Positions 10,835 to 19,297 of a DNA stretch of 64,000 bases are shown here, piece by piece (the stretch's first letter is position 1; every line of letters starts with the position of its first letter). The DNA lies in the NCBI GenBank assembly GCA_937998355.1, contig CALLDI010000009.1:1-64000 (forward strand), written 5' to 3'. This DNA is from an uncultured Eggerthella sp. (GTDB taxonomy: Bacteria; Actinomycetota; Coriobacteriia; Coriobacteriales; Eggerthellaceae). Under the pieces are notes generated by a model that saw only the letters and a list, made by a program, of their open reading frames with translations, did not search any database and was not told the origin of the DNA. A program made the translations under genes and the position numbers.

Positions 10835-12082
10835 GTGAATCCTTCCGATAAGAAAAAGAACCAATCCATTCAAAAGCGCAATGCGAACATCATCAAGGTC
10901 GTTGGTGTTTGCATTGTCGTCGTTTTGGTCTTCGTCTCAGGCTTCCTCGTTCGCGGGAACACCGATCTGCTCACTTCGCTGGGCTTCTCGAATCTCACGG
11001 TGAAGCAAGAAGCTAATCCGGGAGAGACCGTCTCGGGCAATACGTACGACTCGCTCTCTGCGCGCGTTGCAGAGGTGCAGGGCATCATCAAGAATGACAG
11101 CGTCGATACGTACGACCTGAATACGGCCACCACTGCCACGCTCGATGCCTTCATCAAGACCATGAACGATCCGTATGCGCGCTACTTCGATGCTTCCAGT
11201 TATCAGACGTACTTGAACAGCGTCACGAACCCAAGCACGGGCATCGGCGTTCTGTTCGGGGAGAAGGACGGCTCGTGTTATGTCGTCGATGTGTTCGAGG
11301 GCTCGGAAGCTGCCAACATGGGTATCTTGCCGGGCGACTACGTGGTCAGCATCGACGGCGAGAAGAAGGATCAGTGGTCCTTGCCCGAGGTCACCAATAC
11401 GCTCAGTCGCGATGAGAACGATCTGGTCAACATCACATGGCGTCGTCCAGGAGACGACCAGACTGGTGGCGGCAGCACGTTCAATACCTCACTGCATTAT
11501 GCCGATTCGCCTGAGACCAACATCACTTATACCGTCTCGAACGAGATCGCCTATATCGAAGTGAAGCAGCTCAGTTCCGATTGCGCTGAGGTGCTGAAGA
11601 AGACCATCACCGAAGCAGAGGGCCAGGGCGCTAAGGCGATCGTGCTCGACCTACGCAACATCCCTGGTGGCTATCTTACCCAGGCGACGGAGATCGCATC
11701 GCTCTTCGTACAGAGCGGTACGCTCGTGCAGATCAAGTCGGGTGAGAACACCACCACCAAATCAGCCGATGGTGTCGATGTCACGAACTTGCCGCTCGTC
11801 GTCATGGTGAACGACAAGACCGCGGGTTCAGCAGAAGTGCTCGCTGCAGCTCTTCAGGATTCGCGTCGTGCCACCATCGTGGGCGTGCAGACGCAAGGCA
11901 AAGGGTCGGTCCAGGTCATGCAACCGCTGTCGTTTGGCGGTGCGCTGCGCTACACGGCAGCGACCTATCTGTCTCCTTCGGGTCGTGCGATCGACGGCAA
12001 CGGCATCACACCCGATGTTGCGATCAGCGATGCGGGCCGTCAGCTCTCCATCGCGCTCGAGATCGCTGCTTCGAACAGGTAG
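10835..12082 (+). CDS. S41-family C-terminal processing protease (CtpA-like), membrane-anchored
   Basis: This 415-residue protein starts at GTG 10835 (AAAGGTCAGG upstream). It has a Lys-rich cytosolic start, one membrane segment (about residues 24-44, VVGVCIVVVLVFVSGFLV) and an outside portion with a PDZ-like domain (GSEAANMGILPGDYVVSIDG) and the S41 catalytic region. The nucleophile is probably the Ser of MVNDKTAGSAEVLA, with the Lys in TQGKGSVQ as general base. Family members trim C-termini of envelope proteins or control peptidoglycan hydrolases. The position directly after ftsEX suggests, as inference, a role in septal wall hydrolysis. Confidence 0.9.
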   Translation: MNPSDKKKNQSIQKRNANIIKVVGVCIVVVLVFVSGFLVRGNTDLLTSLGFSNLTVKQEANPGETVSGNTYDSLSARVAEVQGIIKNDSVDTYDLNTATTATLDAFIKTMNDPYARYFDASSYQTYLNSVTNPSTGIGVLFGEKDGSCYVVDVFEGSEAANMGILPGDYVVSIDGEKKDQWSLPEVTNTLSRDENDLVNITWRRPGDDQTGGGSTFNTSLHYADSPETNITYTVSNEIAYIEVKQLSSDCAEVLKKTITEAEGQGAKAIVLDLRNIPGGYLTQATEIASLFVQSGTLVQIKSGENTTTKSADGVDVTNLPLVVMVNDKTAGSAEVLAAALQDSRRATIVGVQTQGKGSVQVMQPLSFGGALRYTAATYLSPSGRAIDGNGITPDVAISDAGRQLSIALEIAASNR

Positions 12083-12097
12083 CAGGCGAGAAGCGAC

Positions 12098-14140
12098 ATG
12101 GCACGAAGGTCCTCTAAAGCGCGCAAGAACCCGCGCTCTCATCCACGAGGCATTCTCGAGATAACTGCGCGCGGTTTCGGATTCGTCAAGACCGCCGAAG
12201 GCGAGTATTTCATTCCTGCATCGAAGATGTACGGTGCGTTCCCAGGTGACCTGGTCGAAGTAGCGCGCATCAGTTCGAATCGCGAGCGACCAGCAGCGGG
12301 TGCATCTGGTGGTACGCGCAAGCCCACTGGTCGCGTTTCCAAGATCATCTCTCGCTCGAACGATCGCATCGTCGGGCGCTACGAGATCGCAGAACCTTTT
12401 GGCGTGGTCGTTCCGGTCGACATCCGTATTCCGTACGACATCTTCACGCTTCGCGCAGATGACCCGACCATCGAAGAGGGAAGTCTTGTCGAGGTCGAGA
12501 TGATAGAGTATCCCTCGCGTAACTCCGCAGCTACGGGCAAGGTGGTGCGCGTGATCGGCCGTGGTGAGGATAGCGATCTGGAGATCGAGCTCATCATCGC
12601 GCAGCATAAGCTCGAGACCGAATTCAACGAACAAGCGCTCGAAGAGGCAGCAGCCTGCACGCTCGATGTCGAAGCGGCACTGGCGCAGGGCTATCGCGAC
12701 CTGCGCGATCGATTCGTATTCACGATCGACCCGGTCGACGCGCGCGACTACGACGATGCGCTCTCGGTCGAACTTCATGGCGACCGCATTCATCTGGGCG
12801 TGCATATTGCCGACGTTTCGGGCTATGTTCCGTTCGACTCGGCGCTCGATTACGATGCGCGCCGTCGCGGATGCTCGGTCTATCTGGTCGATCGCGTCAT
12901 CCCGATGTTGCCCGAACAGCTCTCGAATCAGCTCTGTTCGCTCGTGCCGGGCAAGGAGCGCCTCGCGGTCTCGGTCGATGTGGTCCTGCGAGCATCCGAT
13001 GGAGTGGTGGAGAGCTTCGATATCTTCCCGAGCGTTATCGACTCGAACGCCCGTCTTTCCTACGATCAGGCTCAAGCGCTCATCGACGCGCCCGAAGAGG
13101 GTATCATCGAAGCGTTCGAGCAGCAGCCGGCGCCCTTCGGTGCGATCGACCTCGACGAAGAGACCATCCAGGCGCTCGCCGCGCGAATCAAAGCAGCGAA
13201 GGCGCTCTCCGATAAGCTCTACCAACGACGCAACGCTGCAGGTTGCATGGAGTTCAACCGGGTCGAAGCGCGCGCGATCTTGAATGAAGCGGGCGCACCC
13301 ATCGGCATTCGCTATCGCCGTCGCACCGATGCGACCAAGCTCATCGAGGAATCGATGATCCTCGCGAACCATCTGGTCGCGCAGTGGCTCGACGATCGAT
13401 CGATGCCGTGCATCTATCGTACGCATGCAGCGCCCGGTCGCGATGCGCTCTTCTCGCTCTACGAGATCCTGCAAGAGTTCGAAGCATACCGCACGCTCGA
13501 CAAGACGCTCTTCTGCGCGGGTAACCCTCACGTTCTGCAGGAGGTGCTGGCGGCGCCGGTCGATGAGCAGACGCGCGAACTGGTGAGCATGTTGCTCCTG
13601 CGCAGCATGAAGCAGGCGCTCTATTCCACCACGGAATCCGGCCACTACGGGCTCGCACTCGAGCAATACTGCCATTTCACAAGTCCTATCAGGCGCTATC
13701 CCGATCTCATGGTGCATCGCATGGTGAAAGAGGCGCTCTTCTCGAAATCGGAGACCTTCGAAGCCGAGAAGAACTCGAGCGCGTGGATCGCGGAGCATTC
13801 CTCCGAGATGGAGCGCGTCGCGGCCAAAGCTGAACTTCAATCGCAGTTGGTCAAGCTCATCGAGTATCTGCAGGGCTTCGTCGGTCAGCGCTTCGAGACG
13901 CTCATCTACAGCGTTTCGACGTTCGGGGCGACCTTGCGCATGGAGAACACCGTGCAGGGTTTCCTGCCCATCGAAGAGCTCGGTGACGAATACTTCTCGT
14001 ACGACCCTGAACGTGGCATTCTTACGGGGGCGGACACAGGGCGCACCTATCGCATTGGGCAGAAGCTCGAGGTCATCCTCGTCGAGGCTGACTGGCGTAC
14101 GCGTCAGGTTATCTTCAAGTTGGCTTCAGATTTCGACTGA
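12098..14140 (+). CDS. rnr: Ribonuclease R
   Basis: RNase R is a 3'-5' exoribonuclease that degrades structured RNA and, with SmpB/tmRNA, stalled mRNAs. The 680-residue protein has N-terminal cold-shock-type OB domains, the RNB catalytic domain with the metal-binding segment TIDPVDARDYDDALS, the late motif HFTSPIRRYPDLMVHR, and a C-terminal S1 domain. It starts at ATG 12098, 15 bp after the protease gene. smpB follows two genes downstream, matching the functional link. Confidence 0.96.
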   Translation: MARRSSKARKNPRSHPRGILEITARGFGFVKTAEGEYFIPASKMYGAFPGDLVEVARISSNRERPAAGASGGTRKPTGRVSKIISRSNDRIVGRYEIAEPFGVVVPVDIRIPYDIFTLRADDPTIEEGSLVEVEMIEYPSRNSAATGKVVRVIGRGEDSDLEIELIIAQHKLETEFNEQALEEAAACTLDVEAALAQGYRDLRDRFVFTIDPVDARDYDDALSVELHGDRIHLGVHIADVSGYVPFDSALDYDARRRGCSVYLVDRVIPMLPEQLSNQLCSLVPGKERLAVSVDVVLRASDGVVESFDIFPSVIDSNARLSYDQAQALIDAPEEGIIEAFEQQPAPFGAIDLDEETIQALAARIKAAKALSDKLYQRRNAAGCMEFNRVEARAILNEAGAPIGIRYRRRTDATKLIEESMILANHLVAQWLDDRSMPCIYRTHAAPGRDALFSLYEILQEFEAYRTLDKTLFCAGNPHVLQEVLAAPVDEQTRELVSMLLLRSMKQALYSTTESGHYGLALEQYCHFTSPIRRYPDLMVHRMVKEALFSKSETFEAEKNSSAWIAEHSSEMERVAAKAELQSQLVKLIEYLQGFVGQRFETLIYSVSTFGATLRMENTVQGFLPIEELGDEYFSYDPERGILTGADTGRTYRIGQKLEVILVEADWRTRQVIFKLASDFD

Positions 14141-14177
14141 GTCCTGCGCGCAGCGCGGCGCATGCTTGACGGCGCGG

Positions 14178-14183
14178 TATAAT
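14178..14183 (+). promoter_or_regulatory. Candidate -10 box before the M42 peptidase gene
   Basis: TATAAT at 14178-14183 is perfect, but no -35 at 16-18 bp is convincing. It lies in the 135-bp gap after rnr and would give a leader of about 85 nt. Confidence 0.35.
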
Positions 14184-14275
14184 TCAACGAAGACAGGAAC
14201 GGGCGAGTGGCGTGTCTGCTCGCTCTCAAGCGATACGACACGACGAAAAACATTACGAAAGATAGGGAAGATCCT

Positions 14276-15343
14276 ATGGCGAAAGTAGATAAGAAGTTCC
14301 TCAAGAAGATCCTTGAGACCCCCTCGGTCACGGGTACGGAAACGCGGGTTGCTCATCGCATCCGCACGCGCCTCGCTGGCGTCGCGGATCAGGTCGAGAC
14401 CAACGTGATGGGCTCGGTCCATGCGACCTTGAAGGGCACCGGCAAAGCTCCTTCGGTCATGATCGCTGCGCACATGGACGAGGTGGGCCTCATGGTCACC
14501 TATATCAGCGACGGTGGGTTCTTGAGCGTCGCGGCAGTGGGCGGCGTCGATGCGGCGATCCTGCCCGGTATGCGCGTCGATGTGCATACCGATTCGGGCA
14601 CGTATCGCGGCGTGGTCGGCCGTAAGCCCATCCATCTCATCACGCCTGATGAGCGCAAGAACGTCACGCCGCTCGACGATCTCGTCATCGACCTGGGCAT
14701 GCCGGCGAAGCAGGTCAAGAAGCTCGTCCGTATCGGTGATGTCATCACCTACGGCGTCGGTTTCGAGGAATTCGGCAAGGGTATGGCGGTCTCGCGCGGT
14801 TTCGACGACAAGATGGGCGTTTACATTGCCGTGCGCGTGCTCGAAGAGCTCGCGAAAGCCGGTGGCGCTCCAGGCGACTACATCTGCGCAGCCACCGCGC
14901 AGGAAGAGATCGGCCTTCGTGGTGGCACCACCTCGGCCTATGGCGTTCATCCCGATATCGCCATCGCGCTCGACGTGACGCATGCGACCGACTATCCAGG
15001 CATCGATCCATCGAAATACGGCAAGCTCGCTTGCGGCGCTGGACCGGTCATCGCGCGTGGCCCCAACATCAACCCGGTCGTTCACGAGCGTCTGCTCGCA
15101 GCGGCGAAGAAAGCGCATGTCAATGTTCAGATCGAGGCGGAACCTCGTGTGACGGGTACCGATGCTGCTGCCATGCAGATCCAACGTGGCGGTAAGGCGA
15201 CCGGTCTCGTCTCGGTGGCGCTGCGCTACATGCACACGCCCACCGAAGTGCTCGCGCTCAAGGATCTCGAGGCATGTGTTAAGCTGCTCACCCAGTTCAT
15301 CCTCGATCTCGATGAAGACGTGTCCTTCGTCCCTGGAATGTAG
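14276..15343 (+). CDS. M42-family metallo-aminopeptidase
   Basis: The 355-residue protein has the full M42/M20 di-zinc ligand set: His in AAHMDEVG, Asp in SRGFDDKMG, catalytic Glu pair in TAQEEIGLRG, Asp in IALDVTH, and a C-terminal His in RYMHTPTE. Family members are cytosolic dodecameric aminopeptidases (glutamyl/lysyl) that clear short peptides; some are misnamed endoglucanase M. I use ATG 14276, preceded by AGGGAAG, rather than the in-frame ATG at 14207, which adds unconserved residues. smpB starts 2 nt after the stop. Confidence 0.92.
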   Translation: MAKVDKKFLKKILETPSVTGTETRVAHRIRTRLAGVADQVETNVMGSVHATLKGTGKAPSVMIAAHMDEVGLMVTYISDGGFLSVAAVGGVDAAILPGMRVDVHTDSGTYRGVVGRKPIHLITPDERKNVTPLDDLVIDLGMPAKQVKKLVRIGDVITYGVGFEEFGKGMAVSRGFDDKMGVYIAVRVLEELAKAGGAPGDYICAATAQEEIGLRGGTTSAYGVHPDIAIALDVTHATDYPGIDPSKYGKLACGAGPVIARGPNINPVVHERLLAAAKKAHVNVQIEAEPRVTGTDAAAMQIQRGGKATGLVSVALRYMHTPTEVLALKDLEACVKLLTQFILDLDEDVSFVPGM

Positions 15344-15345
15344 TC

Positions 15346-15810
15346 ATGGCGAAAGCGGATAAGATCATCGCGAAGAACCGTCGTGCCCTGCACGATTACG
15401 AGATACTCGAGACCTACGAGGCGGGGGTGGTGCTGACGGGCACGGAAGTGTGTTCGTTGCGCGAGAACAACTGCCAGCTCACCGACTGTTTCGCGCTCAT
15501 CCGTAATGGTGAGGTGTGGATGCATAATCTGCACATCGCACCATATAGCCATGGCAATATCGCCAATCCTGATCCCGATCGTACGCGCAAGCTGCTCTTG
15601 CATCGCAACCAGATCCGCGACCTGGCGCGCAAGACGCAGGAGCGCGGCATGGCGCTCGTTCCGCTGAAGATCTACTTCGATCAGAATTCGCGTGTGAAGG
15701 TCGAGCTCGCGGTCGGTCGCGGCAAGAAGCTCTATGATAAACGCGCTTCCATGGCGGAGCGTGATTCGAAGCGCGAGATCGATCGTGCGATGAAGCAGCG
15801 GTATCACTAG
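15346..15810 (+). CDS. smpB: SsrA-binding protein SmpB
   Basis: SmpB binds tmRNA and delivers it to stalled ribosomes for trans-translation. The 154-residue length is typical. Hallmarks are NRRALHDYEILETYEAGVVL, GTEVCSLRENN, and the basic tail KRASMAERDSKREIDRAMK that enters the mRNA channel. It is tightly coupled to the M42 peptidase gene. Its RNA partner ssrA lies 26 kb downstream in this window. Confidence 0.98.
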   Translation: MAKADKIIAKNRRALHDYEILETYEAGVVLTGTEVCSLRENNCQLTDCFALIRNGEVWMHNLHIAPYSHGNIANPDPDRTRKLLLHRNQIRDLARKTQERGMALVPLKIYFDQNSRVKVELAVGRGKKLYDKRASMAERDSKREIDRAMKQRYH

Positions 15811-15852
15811 AGAAGCGAATACCGTTAGTTCGAAGCGAGAGAAGAGAAGTCC

Positions 15853-16383
15853 ATGAATGAATCCGTTATCGCAATGATCGCTAAGCTCCATGCACGCCTG
15901 GACGACCTTGCTGAAGTGGTAGATGCTATTCCGTTCGAATTGAATGGCTACGATAAGAAGCTCGACCGCATCGACGATCAGGTCTATCTGATCGAAGTCG
16001 AGCTGGAGAAGAAAGCGCAGGGTGCAGTACCGCTCAACCCCATCTCAGCTGAGCAATCCGACGCGTTCGATGCTGCTACGGGCACGCCTTCAGCGAGTAA
16101 AGAAGCGACGAGTACGGTGCATATCGTCGATGAGGCAGCAGGCGATGAGCCTTCGCATGTGAACATCGCGCCAGCCGCCGAAGGGGGGAGCGAAGAGGGC
16201 CAGCCCGAAGAGAAGAAGTCCGAAGGATTCCTCACTGATTCAGCGAAGGAGACCATCGCGGGCGCGACCAAGACGCTCAATTCGCTTTACAAGGATGGCA
16301 AGGAAGTGGTCGGCGAATTCTCTGAAGCATTCGGTGATATAAAAGAGGTGCTCGGTAAGAATCCCTTCAAGAAGCGTCGCTAG
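15853..16383 (+). CDS. Unknown 176-residue acidic protein
   Basis: I do not recognise a family. The N-terminal third (residues 1-55) is predicted helical and coiled-coil-like (repeated charged/hydrophobic pattern, LHARLDDLAEVVDAI and LDRIDDQVYLIEVELEKK). The middle (about 60-120) is Ala/Ser/Glu/Pro-rich and probably disordered. The C-terminal 55 residues (SAKETIAGATKTLNSLYKDG onward) form another helix ending in the basic KNPFKKRR. No signal peptide or membrane segment is seen. It starts 42 bp after smpB with AGAGAAG upstream and ends at a bidirectional terminator. It could be a small cytoskeletal or nucleoid adaptor, but no function can be assigned. Confidence 0.75.
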   Translation: MNESVIAMIAKLHARLDDLAEVVDAIPFELNGYDKKLDRIDDQVYLIEVELEKKAQGAVPLNPISAEQSDAFDAATGTPSASKEATSTVHIVDEAAGDEPSHVNIAPAAEGGSEEGQPEEKKSEGFLTDSAKETIAGATKTLNSLYKDGKEVVGEFSEAFGDIKEVLGKNPFKKRR

Positions 16384-16420
16384 CGAACACACCTCCCGGT
16401 CATCCCTATCCAGATGCATG

Positions 16421-16456
16421 AAAAAGCGACTACTCGGTGTACGAGTAGTCGCTTTC
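16421..16456. terminator. Bidirectional Rho-independent terminator
   Basis: A 14-bp perfect stem (AAAGCGACTACTC paired with GAGTAGTCGCTTT, loop GGTGTAC) with A's on the left and T's on the right lies between two convergent genes, so it can stop transcription from both directions. Confidence 0.85.
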
Positions 16457-16495
16457 TAACGTCGTATCGACGTAACTAAGACCGCGAACGAGGTG

Positions 16496-16681
16496 TTACT
16501 TGATCGCATTCATCGCTTCGTCGAACTCTGCAGCGGTCTCTGCAGCTGCAGCAGCTGCACCTTCGTTGCCCATCGCATCGAAGTCTTCGACTGCAGCTTC
16601 AGCTTCGCCGCGAATGTCGTATTCGAGCTTTTCCAGGTCGTCTTTTGCGATACGATTCAGTTCGTCATTTGAGATATCCAT
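16496..16681 (-). CDS. Small Ala-rich acidic protein of unknown function
   Basis: This 61-residue - strand gene encodes a helical, very acidic protein starting MDISNDELNRIAKDDLEKLE, with a run of seven alanines near residues 40-46. The start is ATG at 16681: AAGGAAGG lies 9 nt upstream, while an in-frame GTG at 16690 would have no room for a ribosome site. It is convergent with the unknown gene after smpB and divergent from rpmB. A good ribosome site, a downstream terminator and a plausible -10 suggest a real gene; no function is known to me. Confidence 0.65.
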   Translation of the reverse strand: MDISNDELNRIAKDDLEKLEYDIRGEAEAAVEDFDAMGNEGAAAAAAETAAEFDEAMNAIK

Positions 16682-16725
16682 GATGAACACCTTCCTTTGT
16701 GAAGTAGATCCCTTTTGATACTTTC

Positions 16726-16731
16726 ATTGTA
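16726..16731 (-). promoter_or_regulatory. Candidate -10 box of the small acidic gene
   Basis: On the - strand TACAAT (16731-16726) lies about 28 nt before the ribosome site of the small acidic gene. The -35 region is poor. Confidence 0.3.
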
Positions 16732-16859
16732 GTTAACCAGGTCTAAAATGCGATTACCGCAGGGAAACCGTTTTCTTTCGTCTTGGCTACAGCGACCTTG
16801 AATGTCAATATCCGTCGGTCGAGCAAAAACGACCCCCGCGAGATTTAGCACAATAATCC

Positions 16860-16888
16860 TTGGACAGCGTTCGCTCATGTGGTATATT
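16860..16888 (+). promoter_or_regulatory. Promoter of rpmB
   Basis: TTGGAC (16860-16865), exactly 17 bp, TATATT (16883-16888). The leader (about 65 nt) contains a small hairpin ACAGC/GCTGT before GGAG. Confidence 0.75.
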
Positions 16889-16960
16889 GCTAGGGCTTGT
16901 TTGTAACTAACAGCTTCAAAAGGCTGTCTAAGAATGAACGATAAATGGAGTTGATCAAGA

Positions 16961-17149
16961 ATGTCCAAAGTATGTGAGATCTGCGGTAAAGCACCGAGCG
17001 CTGGTCGTAACGTCAGCCACTCTCATCGCGTCACGAATCGTACCTTCCGTCCTAACATCCAGAAGGTCACCATCAAGCTCAATGGCAAGGTCAAGCGTGC
17101 TAACGTATGCGCTAAGTGCCTCAAGGCTGGTAACGTCGAGCGCGCATAA
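16961..17149 (+). CDS. rpmB: 50S ribosomal protein L28 (zinc-binding type)
   Basis: This 62-residue L28 carries CEIC near the N-terminus and CAKC near the C-terminus, the four-cysteine zinc-binding (C+) form. Family features include SHSHRVTNRTFRPN. It is a large-subunit protein. It is monocistronic, with its own promoter at 16860 and a strong terminator just after the stop. Confidence 0.97.
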   Translation: MSKVCEICGKAPSAGRNVSHSHRVTNRTFRPNIQKVTIKLNGKVKRANVCAKCLKAGNVERA

Positions 17150-17171
17150 CGGATATCTTGCGCTATCCTCG

Positions 17172-17200
17172 AAGACCATCCATTTGGGTGGTCTTTTTTG
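17172..17200 (+). terminator. Rho-independent terminator of rpmB
   Basis: The stem AGACCATCC pairs with GGGTGGTCT (one T-G) around ATTT and is followed by six T. Confidence 0.9.
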
Positions 17201-17205
17201 TGTAA

Positions 17206-17211
17206 TATAAT
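17206..17211 (+). promoter_or_regulatory. Candidate -10 box of the yloU-fakA pair
   Basis: TATAAT at 17206-17211 follows directly after the rpmB terminator. A weak TTTGGG at 17183-17188 is at 17-bp spacing. The leader would be about 50 nt. Confidence 0.45.
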
Positions 17212-17268
17212 CATCGAGATCATGTCCTCTTGTTGGCTCGCTCGAGCCAACGCTGTGAAAGGAAAGCC

Positions 17269-17613
17269 ATGAATACCGAAATTCCTGGAGATCTGATCGT
17301 TTCGGAAGATGTCTTGGCGGATATCGCTGGTCATGCTGCTCTGCAGTGTTATGGCGTCGTCGGCATGGCTGTGCCCAGCACGAACACCGGCTTGAAGAGG
17401 CTGCGTTCCCGTTCGCCCCTGCGCAAGGGCGTCGTCGTCTCAGCCGATGAAGAGGGCGTCCTCATCAGTCTTTATGTCATTCTCGAGCATGGTGTCAACA
17501 TCAACGCCGTTTCGACGAACCTGGTCGATCAGGTAACGTTCGCGCTCGAAGAGTTCATCCAAAGCCCGCTCAAGGGCATCGACGTGCACGTTCAAGGGAT
17601 CAAGGTCAGGTAA
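17269..17613 (+). CDS. Asp23/YloU-family protein
   Basis: This 114-residue protein belongs to the Asp23/Gls24/YloU (DUF322) family: it begins with GDLIVSEDVLADIAGHAAL and has the alternating strand segment VLISLYVILEHGVNINAVS. Family members are small envelope-stress-associated proteins with unclear biochemical role. The start is ATG 17269 with GAAAGGAAAG upstream. It sits 43 bp before the FakA-like gene, the conserved yloU-yloV order of Gram-positives, so the pair is probably co-transcribed. Confidence 0.88.
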   Translation: MNTEIPGDLIVSEDVLADIAGHAALQCYGVVGMAVPSTNTGLKRLRSRSPLRKGVVVSADEEGVLISLYVILEHGVNINAVSTNLVDQVTFALEEFIQSPLKGIDVHVQGIKVR

Positions 17614-17656
17614 GCGCGCGTTCACCAAGAATCAGCTCGCATGAGGAGTCTTTTGC

Positions 17657-19285
17657 ATGAGTAACTATACTTCCAACGATGTGGTAAACGCCATCGCTGC
17701 TGCAGCGAAGGCGCTGGACGCTCGCAAAGATGAGATCAATCGTCTGAACGTCTTCCCGGTCCCAGATGGTGATACGGGAACGAACATGTCGCTCACGCTC
17801 GCGATGGTGGTCGAGAATCTCGCGGCGCTTCCGATCGGTGCCTCTGTCGCAGAGAAACGCCGTGCTATCACGTCCGGTGCGCTCATGGGCGCCCGCGGTA
17901 ATTCTGGTGTCATCACTTCGCAGATCCTGCGCGGTCTGTGCGAAGGCTTCGAAGGCTATGAATCCTTCGACATGGATGCCATCGGCGATGCGTTCGCCAA
18001 AGCGGTCGAAGTCGCCTTCAATGCTGTACGTAAGCCGGTCGAAGGTACCATCCTCACGGTGTTGCGTGATACGGCTGCTGCAGCCAAGCCTGTGAAGAAG
18101 CATCGCCCTGAACTGGAAGAATACCTCCAGAACATCGTGAACGAAGCCTACGCTTCCGTTCAGCGCACGCCCGACTTGCTGCCTGTGCTCAAAGAGAACG
18201 GTGTGGTCGACGCGGGCGGTTATGGCCTGGCGATCTTCTTCGATTCGTTCGTCGCTGCGCTCACTGGTCGCACCGAGACCATGGCCGACGAACTCGCTTT
18301 CGCCCGTACGGCAGCCCCGAAGGCCGAGATCGAGCAGATCAATGACTGGGAAGGCTCCGAATATACGTACTGCAACGAATTCCTCGTTCATACGGACGAT
18401 CTCGATACGGCCGCTGCGCTCGATTTCTTGCAGACCATGGGCGATTGCGAACTGTGCGTCGGTTCGGCTCCGGTCTATAAGGTGCACGTTCATTCCAATA
18501 CACCTAACGAGGTGCTGGCGTACTTCCTGGATAAGGGCGCTATCTCAGAAGTCCATATCCACAACATGAAGCTGCAGAGCGAAGCACGCAGCGCATCGCT
18601 CGAGAAAGAGGCCGAGACCGAGAAGAAGCCCATCGGCTTCGTCGCGGTCGCTGCGGGTTCTGGTAATGCCGCTATCCTCGAGAGTCTTGGCGTTGACGTG
18701 GTGGTCTCGGGTGGTCAGACCATGAATCCCTCCACTAAGGAATTGCTCGATGCGGTCGAGCAGGTGAACGCGGATGCGGTCATCATCCTCCCGAACAACA
18801 AGAACATCATCATGGCTTCGCAAAGCTGCGTGGATGTTTCCGATAAGCCCTGCGCTGTCGTCCCCACTACCAGCGTGCCCGAAGCATTCTCCGCGCTCTT
18901 CGTCTTCGACGAATCCGCTTCGCTCGAAGACAACGTCGAAGAGATGACCGAAGCCGCCCAAGAAGTGAAGACGGGCGAGGTCACGCACGCCATCAAAGAC
19001 GCGAAGGACGCGCATGGTGGCCCCATCAAGGAAGGTGACACCATCGGCATCGCCGAGGGTTCGATCGAAGTGGTCGGCGACAATGTTGCCGACGTGACAC
19101 TCGGTATCCTCAAGGCCATGGAGGCTGACGACGCGGACACGCTCACGCTGCTCGCGGGCGAAGATCTTGCACAGGAAGATTTCGATGCTCTCATCGAGCG
19201 CATCGAGGAAGCCTACGAAGATCTCGAGATCGATTCTCATCGTGGCGAACAGCCGCTCTATCCCGTCATCCTGTCGCTGGAATAG
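17657..19285 (+). CDS. Fatty acid kinase FakA-like protein (DAK phosphatase/DegV-fold, YloV)
   Basis: The 542-residue protein has an N-terminal DhaL-type ATP-binding domain with the metal motif FPVPDGDTGTNM and GALMGARGNSGVITSQILRG, then a C-terminal domain found in YloV/FakA. FakA, together with a DegV-type FakB carrying an exogenous fatty acid, makes acyl-phosphate for phospholipid synthesis. No FakB is in the window. plsX, which also handles acyl-phosphate, lies 5 kb downstream. The start is ATG 17657 with GAGGAG-like AGGAGTC upstream. recG follows 12 bp later. Confidence 0.9.
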   Translation: MSNYTSNDVVNAIAAAAKALDARKDEINRLNVFPVPDGDTGTNMSLTLAMVVENLAALPIGASVAEKRRAITSGALMGARGNSGVITSQILRGLCEGFEGYESFDMDAIGDAFAKAVEVAFNAVRKPVEGTILTVLRDTAAAAKPVKKHRPELEEYLQNIVNEAYASVQRTPDLLPVLKENGVVDAGGYGLAIFFDSFVAALTGRTETMADELAFARTAAPKAEIEQINDWEGSEYTYCNEFLVHTDDLDTAAALDFLQTMGDCELCVGSAPVYKVHVHSNTPNEVLAYFLDKGAISEVHIHNMKLQSEARSASLEKEAETEKKPIGFVAVAAGSGNAAILESLGVDVVVSGGQTMNPSTKELLDAVEQVNADAVIILPNNKNIIMASQSCVDVSDKPCAVVPTTSVPEAFSALFVFDESASLEDNVEEMTEAAQEVKTGEVTHAIKDAKDAHGGPIKEGDTIGIAEGSIEVVGDNVADVTLGILKAMEADDADTLTLLAGEDLAQEDFDALIERIEEAYEDLEIDSHRGEQPLYPVILSLE

Positions 19286-19297
19286 GGAAGCACGTCG

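Noticed and set aside
11828..13840. A 670-codon open frame opposite rnr and the S41 protease gene
   Set aside because: It is a shadow of GC-rich codon use: the + strand carries full-length conserved RNase R. The same applies to the long antisense frames opposite the BTAD regulator, secA, recG, smc, ffh, glyS and gadB.
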